Source: Tepidisphaeraceae bacterium (GTDB lineage Bacteria; Planctomycetota; Phycisphaerae; Tepidisphaerales; Tepidisphaeraceae). Taken from it: DNA of 11,629 nucleotides. Position 1 is the first letter of the stretch. Every line of letters begins with the position of its first letter. The position numbers and the translations under genes were made by a program. The DNA lies in NCBI GenBank assembly GCA_025450555.1, contig JANWHF010000265.1, forward strand, positions 1 to 11,629. The letters are read 5' to 3'. This document shows, piece after piece, positions 7,372-11,629 of the stretch. The notes below the pieces were generated by a model, which did no database searches, was not told the DNA's origin, and saw only the letters and a list, made by a program, of their open reading frames with translations.

Positions 7372-8552
7372 GCCTTCTTCTTTCGGCCGCTCAAATAGCT
7401 TTCCATGATGCAGGATGCGAGCTCGCCGCTGCTGGTGTAGAACGCGACGCCCTTGGTGAGTCGCGCAAGCTGATCGACAAAGCCGACCCAATCCATTCCC
7501 CAATAGTCTTCGATCAAAGCAAAGGTGCTGATCCGGCAACCCTCGCGCACCGCGACCACCGCTTCCTTCAATGTCGCCAGCGTGCTGCGCTGATCGGGCG
7601 GATAAAGCAGATGAACGAAATTTCCTTCGACGTGAGCCGTCGGCTGCCCATCGGTGACGATGAAGATCTGCTTATTTTCGCTCGTTCGCTTTCGCAGAAT
7701 TCGACGGGCCAGTTGCAGACCCATGTGCAGGTTCGTGAAGTGCTGTGGCGCGCGGTCGATCTGGTCGATCGGAACACGCAACCGTACCTGATAATCAAAA
7801 ACCGTCACCGGCTTTGGCATTGCCAGCGGCAGCATCGCCTCTCGAATCCGGCTCGCTCCTGAATAGAACCCGACAAAATCGATCGAGTCCTGTGGGAATT
7901 TCGAGTGGACCAGCGCCTGCATCGCCATCGCCACTTTCTTTGCCGCCAGGAATCGGCCATAGCGCATCATCGACCCGCTCATATCGAGAAGCACGACGGT
8001 CGAGCAACTGGTCGTTCCTTCGTGCAGGTGCAGCTCAAAATCGCGCTCGTCGAAGCGGATGCCGAGGCGCTTCCCAGCCTCAGACGATTCTCCGTGTGCC
8101 TCTTTTCCGCGATTCGGAAGCCCATGACGCGCCAAGGCATTGTGAATCGTTTGATGCAGATCCAGATCGCTTACTGGATCGCCGTAAACATATTGCTTGG
8201 TCCCCTCGATTCGCTCGCCGCCCTGGCCCGGCGTCACGCGCTCGTGTCCTTCGCGCTGGCCGGTGCGGAGGTTGGCAAAGACCTCCATCAATGCCTTTCG
8301 CTGCATGCGGCCGATTGCTTTTGGCGTGAGCCGGAGTCGGCCCGAACCATCGCGATCGAGCAATCCTTCCTCAAACAGCTTTTCGAGCAGCTCCGATTGC
8401 GCCTCGTCCTTCGGATTCTGCAGCATCTGCTCGATGGCCTTCAGGGCCTGATCCCCATACTGCAGGATGAACTGCATGAGCTGATCGAATCCGAAGAGCT
8501 TGTCCTGCGTGGGAAATTCATCGCCGTCAAACTCTCCGTAGAAATACTTCAT
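7359..8552 (-). CDS. von Willebrand factor A domain protein (COG4867-like)
   Basis: A 397-residue protein counted from ATG 8552 (MKYFYGEFDG); an upstream ATG at 8591 would add 13 residues and reach close to the upstream terminator. The N-terminal half (1-165) is predicted helical, with the motif YVYGDPVSDLDLHQTI (121-136) that I associate with bacterial vWA proteins of the COG4867 type. The C-terminal half is a vWA domain with an intact MIDAS metal site: DMSGSM (190-195), Thr273 in HFTNLHMG, and VTDG (299-302). It has no signal peptide or membrane segment, so it is probably cytoplasmic. Such proteins usually act with a MoxR/CoxD- or magnesium-chelatase-type AAA ATPase, but no ATPase gene is present on either side here. 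The C terminus ends in a basic RKKK patch. It overlaps mtnA tail to tail. Confidence 0.85.
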   Translation of the reverse strand: MKYFYGEFDGDEFPTQDKLFGFDQLMQFILQYGDQALKAIEQMLQNPKDEAQSELLEKLFEEGLLDRDGSGRLRLTPKAIGRMQRKALMEVFANLRTGQREGHERVTPGQGGERIEGTKQYVYGDPVSDLDLHQTIHNALARHGLPNRGKEAHGESSEAGKRLGIRFDERDFELHLHEGTTSCSTVVLLDMSGSMMRYGRFLAAKKVAMAMQALVHSKFPQDSIDFVGFYSGASRIREAMLPLAMPKPVTVFDYQVRLRVPIDQIDRAPQHFTNLHMGLQLARRILRKRTSENKQIFIVTDGQPTAHVEGNFVHLLYPPDQRSTLATLKEAVVAVREGCRISTFALIEDYWGMDWVGFVDQLARLTKGVAFYTSSGELASCIMESYLSGRKKKAYIS

Positions 8553-8561
8553 GATGTGGTC

Positions 8562-8567
8562 ATTGTA
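8562..8567 (-). promoter_or_regulatory. Putative -10 box (TACAAT) of the VWA gene
   Basis: Minus-strand TACAAT, within GGCTACAAT, ends 9 bases before ATG 8552. A transcript from it would have a leader of about 2 bases. No good -35 box is visible at normal spacing. The same GCTACAAT octamer precedes mtnA. Because a strong terminator lies just upstream (8601-8639), this gene needs its own promoter. Confidence 0.3.
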
Positions 8568-8600
8568 GCCTCTACAGCTCCGGGAATGCATGTGGGTCGA

Positions 8601-8639
8601 AAAAAGAAACCGCCCGCGAACACTTGAATTCGCGGGCGG
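8601..8639 (-). terminator. Rho-independent terminator of the minor-pilin operon
   Basis: An 11-base perfect GC-rich stem (8610-8620 with 8629-8639, CCGCCCGCGAA and its complement) and an 8-base loop. Read leftward it is followed by TTTCTTTTTT, a good U-tract. It begins 25 bases after the stop of the PilW-like gene and ends that operon before the VWA gene. Confidence 0.88.
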
Positions 8640-8664
8640 CGGGAATTCGAGTTTGAATCCAGAG

Positions 8665-9231
8665 TTAGAACGATTGCTGTGCCCGTCGCGGCCCAGCCGA
8701 GCCGCTCAGGTTCACGAAGTCGTTGCCGACCTTCAGGTTCAGCGTGATCGGAACATGCTGGACGACCAGCGTGTTGTTCCAGTCCCGGCCCATCATGGCC
8801 GGCCCAAAACTCACTGAACTGAGGTTCGTCGCCATCTCATAAAGCGTGCCCGGCGTGCTGCTGGCCCCATAGAAGATCTGCAGCGTGATCCTTGAGTTGG
8901 TGCTGTCGTATTGGAATCGCCGGAAGACTTCCGTGCCCAGCACGGGATCCACAGCCATGTTGACCGCCGGACGGATGACGTCGATGTGCTCGGAATAGAC
9001 CTGCACCGACTCAGCCTGGCGGATCTCCGACAGCATCTGGTTCATCGTGATGCGCGCGGCTTGCGTCGCCTTGAAGAAGTTGGCGTTGGCCGTCACCGCG
9101 CTGGCCGAGGCGTTGTATGCCGCCGCGACCGCCACGAGCAGGCTGCTGGTGATCGCCAGGCTGACCATCGTTTCGATCAGCGTCAGGCCTGCGCGACGCA
9201 TCGGAAGAGCTTTGCGATAAGTGTTACTCAT
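8665..9231 (-). CDS. Prepilin-type protein, PilW/GspJ-like minor (pseudo)pilin
   Basis: A 188-residue class III signal peptide protein. The leader MSNTYRKALPMRRAG ends at Gly15, the expected prepilin peptidase site, followed by LTLIE with Glu at mature position +5 and a hydrophobic helix to about residue 40. The rest (41-188) is a soluble beta-rich domain of the size seen in PilW/GspJ minor pilins, with no further motif I can name. It would sit in the inner membrane until incorporated in a pilus or pseudopilus tip. The ATG overlaps the stop of the preceding PilX-like gene (ATGA), and GGAG lies 8 bases upstream (9243-9240), which indicates translational coupling in one operon. It is the last gene before the terminator at 8601-8639. 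The PilW versus GspJ choice cannot be made from sequence alone. Confidence 0.85.
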   Translation of the reverse strand: MSNTYRKALPMRRAGLTLIETMVSLAITSSLLVAVAAAYNASASAVTANANFFKATQAARITMNQMLSEIRQAESVQVYSEHIDVIRPAVNMAVDPVLGTEVFRRFQYDSTNSRITLQIFYGASSTPGTLYEMATNLSSVSFGPAMMGRDWNNTLVVQHVPITLNLKVGNDFVNLSGSAGPRRAQQSF

Positions 9232-10640
9232 GGCTCAATCTCCACGTACGTGTCAGGCAGCGGCGTGTAATAGCTGCCGAAGCTCACGCCCGCCGGATAG
9301 TTGCTGGTGCCCGTGCTGGCAATCGTAATGTCGGCACTGCCGTTGAGCGTCAAAGGCTGATTATCGACGCCGATCACGCTTCCCTGAACCGTGCCGGTCG
9401 CGTTACCGGTCATGCTGATCTGGCTGGCGATGATACTGCCGGCCACCGAGCCAAAGTCACCTTTGAAGCTAATTGCGTAACCGGGCGCCAGAAGGAAGGC
9501 ACCGGTCAAACTTCGAAGGTTAGCATAGGCTGCCGTGTTCGGCAGGTTCTGTACGCCGCTGGCTCGCACGCTTCCGCCAAAGTTGATCTGGTTGGTCGTT
9601 GCATTAAACGTGGTGTTGTTATCGACCACAATCACACCGGTAATCGTGACGTTTCCGTTAAAACTCACCACGTTAGGCGATTGAATCCACAGCACACCTT
9701 GAATGGTCGTGTTTCCTGCGAAGCTCGGGTTTGTGTTCGGCGGAATATACATGTTGGACAGCGATTTGCCGCCGGCGTAGGCGCTCATCGTCACCGCGTT
9801 AGTATAAACGCTTGAGTCCACCGTAGGAAAGGTCGGGGCGGGTACACCAATGTGAATATGCTGGGGAATCTTTGTTGGATCGCTGGTTCCACCAATCGAA
9901 GCGCCCGAATAAGAAACCGAACCGCTTGGGTTGGTGATGCTGATGTCGCCGCTGACCTGCTTACCGCCGATTGCCACGGGGACCGAGTCCGCCATATCAG
10001 TAGACAGCACGCTGCCCATGGCTGGGTCTGGGTTACCCAGGATGTAGGATGCGCCGCCAGTGGTAATTTTTCCTTTGGAAGCCACGCCATAGTTAAAGAT
10101 CGCGCTGGCGCGGGCGGCTTTCTGATAGCTCAATTGAACGCCGCGGGTGATCGTACCATCCTTGCCCATGCCGGTGACGGTGACGACCAGCTTATCGCCC
10201 GATTGGGCAATCGTTCCCTGGAACTTCGCAGCCGTATTGGAATCGATCGAGATGAAATGGCTCGTGTTACCGGGGACATAAATCGTTGGGTTGCCATTGG
10301 CGTCGTTGGCCATGGTCACAACGTCGGTGCCCATGTTGGACGTACCGTTGAGGTTCGCGGCCAGGAGGCCGTATACAGTAGTCAGAAGCTGATTACTGGG
10401 CGTGCCCGGCGGAACCGTGATGATACCGAGCTGGTACCGCATGAATTCCATGCCGGATTCGGCGGCACTCTGCGCGGTGGTCAGCGTTCGCTCGTTCTTG
10501 GCGACCTGGGCCGAAAGGGTGGTAGCGGCATAAAAGCCGACGGCCAGGGTGCTGAACAGAACAAGGAACAACATCGCCAGGACCGACGCCAAGCCGCGCC
10601 GGCGAGCATTTCCTGGTGAATAAGCTTTGAAGTTTCTCAT
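9228..10640 (-). CDS. PilX-like pilus assembly protein with large beta-solenoid-like ectodomain
   Basis: A 470-residue protein. The N terminus has RRRG followed by one hydrophobic helix (about 17-38) and then an amphipathic helix ending AQSAAESGMEFMRYQL (56-71), the arrangement of PilX N-terminal domains, which lack the GFTLIE consensus. Mature +5 is Leu, not Glu. Residues about 185-445 are Gly/Asn/Thr/Ser-rich with short alternating strands repeated over the stretch (VSYSGASIGG 242, SFAGNTTIQGVLWI 306, SFNGNVTITGVIVV 326, INFGGSVRASGV 352, ISMTGNATGTVQGSVIG 408, LTLNGSADITIAS 430). This looks like a solenoid or bactofilin-like fold and resembles PilX-type proteins carrying a DUF7305-like C terminus. 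It is far longer than classical PilX (about 160-200 residues). ATG 10640 has GAGG 5 bases upstream. It follows the PilV-like gene by 30 bases and overlaps the PilW-like gene by 4. Likely a pilus tip component or adhesin. Confidence 0.8.
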   Translation of the reverse strand: MRNFKAYSPGNARRRGLASVLAMLFLVLFSTLAVGFYAATTLSAQVAKNERTLTTAQSAAESGMEFMRYQLGIITVPPGTPSNQLLTTVYGLLAANLNGTSNMGTDVVTMANDANGNPTIYVPGNTSHFISIDSNTAAKFQGTIAQSGDKLVVTVTGMGKDGTITRGVQLSYQKAARASAIFNYGVASKGKITTGGASYILGNPDPAMGSVLSTDMADSVPVAIGGKQVSGDISITNPSGSVSYSGASIGGTSDPTKIPQHIHIGVPAPTFPTVDSSVYTNAVTMSAYAGGKSLSNMYIPPNTNPSFAGNTTIQGVLWIQSPNVVSFNGNVTITGVIVVDNNTTFNATTNQINFGGSVRASGVQNLPNTAAYANLRSLTGAFLLAPGYAISFKGDFGSVAGSIIASQISMTGNATGTVQGSVIGVDNQPLTLNGSADITIASTGTSNYPAGVSFGSYYTPLPDTYVEIEP

Positions 10641-10670
10641 AGGAACCTCGTTGCAAGCTTCTCGCGATCA

Positions 10671-11192
10671 CTACGAAGCAGAATCCGGTGCACAGACGAG
10701 CCAACTGGTTGAATAAACGGTCGAGCCTTTGTGAAGGATCGTCACGGTAATTCGGGCCGTCGGGACGGTCGTGTCCTGAGGCCGCGTTGAAGTTAATTGC
10801 CCCGCGGCAACGGTCTGGACTGACACTTTCTGCGTCCAACCTGTGTAGTTCGTAATCGTATTACCTGAGCAATCGACGGGAGGCGAACAGCTCAATGTGT
10901 CCAGGTCCCAGATGTACGTCGCCTGCGACAGGTTTCCCTTGTGCAGCGACGGCGAACCGGGATTGTTTGGGTCGGTGTACGCCAGCGATGTGGAGATCTG
11001 CTGGATGTTCTTGGCCAGGTTGATGCCAGTCGTCAGCTCATTGCCGACGAGGTTCGACTGGCTGCCGGCCGCGAGCAATTGCAGCATCCCGCCGACCGCC
11101 ATGCCGATGATCACCATCGCCATGGCTGTCTCGATCAGGGTGAAACCATGGGCGCGTGAGCGCACAACACGTTTTGGGAAAGCCTTACTCAT
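10671..11192 (-). CDS. Prepilin-type protein, PilV-like minor pilin
   Basis: A 173-residue class III signal peptide protein. From ATG 11192 the basic leader MSKAFPKRVVRSRAHG ends at Gly16, the prepilin peptidase site, followed by FTLIE (Glu at mature +5) and the hydrophobic segment TAMAMVIIGMAVGGMLQLL. A TTG at 11228 would lengthen the leader to 28 residues and is unlikely. The soluble domain carries a Cys pair in LSCSPPVDC and a third Cys near the C terminus (LVCAPDSAS), so a disulfide is possible. The first gene of a three-gene operon with the PilX-like and PilW-like genes, the order pilV-pilX-pilW being common for tip priming complexes. No strong Shine-Dalgarno is seen. It is separated from the GspF-like gene by a terminator and so needs its own promoter. 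Confidence 0.85.
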   Translation of the reverse strand: MSKAFPKRVVRSRAHGFTLIETAMAMVIIGMAVGGMLQLLAAGSQSNLVGNELTTGINLAKNIQQISTSLAYTDPNNPGSPSLHKGNLSQATYIWDLDTLSCSPPVDCSGNTITNYTGWTQKVSVQTVAAGQLTSTRPQDTTVPTARITVTILHKGSTVYSTSWLVCAPDSAS

Positions 11193-11199
11193 CAACAAC

Positions 11200-11228
11200 G
11201 ATATCCAATTCAATGCGGGGTACGTCAA
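11200..11228 (-). promoter_or_regulatory. Possible promoter of the minor-pilin operon
   Basis: Leftward TTGACG (11228-11223) is a good -35 box. At 17 bases spacing stands GATATC (11205-11200), a poor -10 match, which would place the start of transcription almost at ATG 11192. A promoter is expected here because the terminator at 11266-11305 isolates the operon from gspF, but this exact call is weak. Confidence 0.22.
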
Positions 11229-11265
11229 ATTAGGCAGGCAAATCGAGTTGGAACCAGGGCATGGC

Positions 11266-11305
11266 GAGAAAATGAAAGAGGGCGGCCGCTTGGAGCGGCC
11301 GCCCT
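11266..11305 (-). terminator. Rho-independent terminator after the gspF/pilC-like gene
   Basis: A perfect 12-base stem (11279-11290 with 11294-11305, AGGGCGGCCGCT and its complement) with a 3-base TGG loop. Read leftward it is followed by CTTTCATTTTCTC, a moderately U-rich tail. It lies 22 bases after the stop at 11328. Confidence 0.82.
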
Positions 11306-11327
11306 GCGTTCTTCCTGCGGAACGACA

Positions 11328-11629
11328 TTATTTGACAAGCTGACTGAGCTTGAAGATCGGGAGAATGATGCTCATGGCGATAAAGCCGACGATGCTACCC
11401 ATGAGGACGATCATGAGTGGTTCGATCATCGCGGTAACGCTCTTGATGACGGCTTTAAGCTCTCTGGCATAGAAGTCGCTGACCTGGTCCAGCACTTCGC
11501 CGAGCTTACCGGATTCTTCGCCGGCGTTGATCATTTGCACGACGGCCCGGGGAAGCAGGGGACTCTTGGCCAGCGGTGCCGAGATCTTTTTACCGGTTTT
11601 GACCGCCCCATGAACCGCGCGCCACATTC
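11328..11629 (-). CDS. Type II secretion / type IV pilus platform protein, C-terminal part (truncated by window edge)
   Basis: The last 99 or so residues of a GspF/PilC-family polytopic inner-membrane protein, the assembly platform that works with the extension ATPase to add (pseudo)pilins. Visible is the end of the second T2SSF domain: PLLPRAVVQMINAGEESGKL (residues 23-42 of the visible part, with the hallmark GEESG), YARELKAVIKSVTAMIEPL, then a transmembrane helix MIVLMGSIVGFIAMSIILP and the ending IFKLSQLVK. The frame is open to the window edge; the ATG at 11627 is internal to the family alignment and not a start. It is followed by its own terminator and then the minor-pilin operon on the same strand. 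GspF and PilC cannot be told apart from this fragment. Confidence 0.9.
   Translation of the reverse strand, partial: MWRAVHGAVKTGKKISAPLAKSPLLPRAVVQMINAGEESGKLGEVLDQVSDFYARELKAVIKSVTAMIEPLMIVLMGSIVGFIAMSIILPIFKLSQLVK

Noticed and set aside
7905..8627. A 240-codon rightward open frame antisense to the VWA gene
   Set aside because: The opposite strand encodes an intact vWA domain with MIDAS motif; this frame also runs through the terminator hairpin and resembles no family.
9852..10619. A 255-codon rightward open frame inside the PilX-like gene
   Set aside because: It is antisense to a clear coding sequence, its product has no recognisable motif or hydrophobic pattern, and such frames are expected in GC-rich DNA.
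1..11629. Defence island, prophage, insertion sequence, CRISPR array or tRNA
   Set aside because: I looked for transposase, integrase, Cas, toxin-antitoxin and phage motifs in the translations and for regularly spaced repeats and cloverleaf-like sequences, and saw none.

Overview
The window looks like chromosomal DNA of a planctomycete, plausibly of the Phycisphaerae side of Planctomycetota. The evidence is a large parallel beta-helix protein with an N-terminal LEPR-XLL-type motif (here FEQRALLS), an exported PQQ-type beta-propeller of the kind that is abundant in this phylum, general lack of Shine-Dalgarno sequences, and moderately high GC. No ribosomal or transfer RNA, CRISPR array, insertion sequence or phage module is visible. 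Placement below phylum is inference.

Left part (1-4339): the 3' end of a nicotinamidase gene (NAD salvage) reads rightward and overlaps tail to tail with a leftward gene for an 841-residue beta-helix surface protein. A second leftward gene encodes a secreted beta-propeller with a clear signal peptide and the best Shine-Dalgarno in the window.

Middle (4340-8552): four metabolic or hypothetical genes form two convergent pairs. A rightward FolD-family gene faces a leftward gene for a DUF6065-like protein (2 bp between stops). A rightward mtnA gene (methionine salvage) faces a leftward gene for a von Willebrand A domain protein (13 bp overlap). The FolD homologue is unusual: all three residues required for cyclohydrolase chemistry in characterised FolD enzymes appear to be replaced.

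Right part (8601-11629, all leftward): a type IV pilus / type II secretion block. It begins with the C-terminal end of a PilC/GspF inner-membrane platform protein, closed by a strong terminator. Then comes a three-gene minor-pilin operon: a PilV-like prepilin, a PilX-like protein with a large repetitive beta-rich ectodomain, and a PilW/GspJ-like prepilin, closed by a second strong terminator. The three products probably form the priming/tip complex of a pilus or pseudopilus whose assembly platform is the upstream GspF-like protein.

I did not find a clearly new defence or mobile system. The observations most worth following are the FolD paralogue with a replaced catalytic triad, the PilX-like pilin with a solenoid-like ectodomain, the DUF6065-like gene, and TACAAT boxes placed so close to start codons that leaderless transcription is likely for mtnA and the VWA gene.
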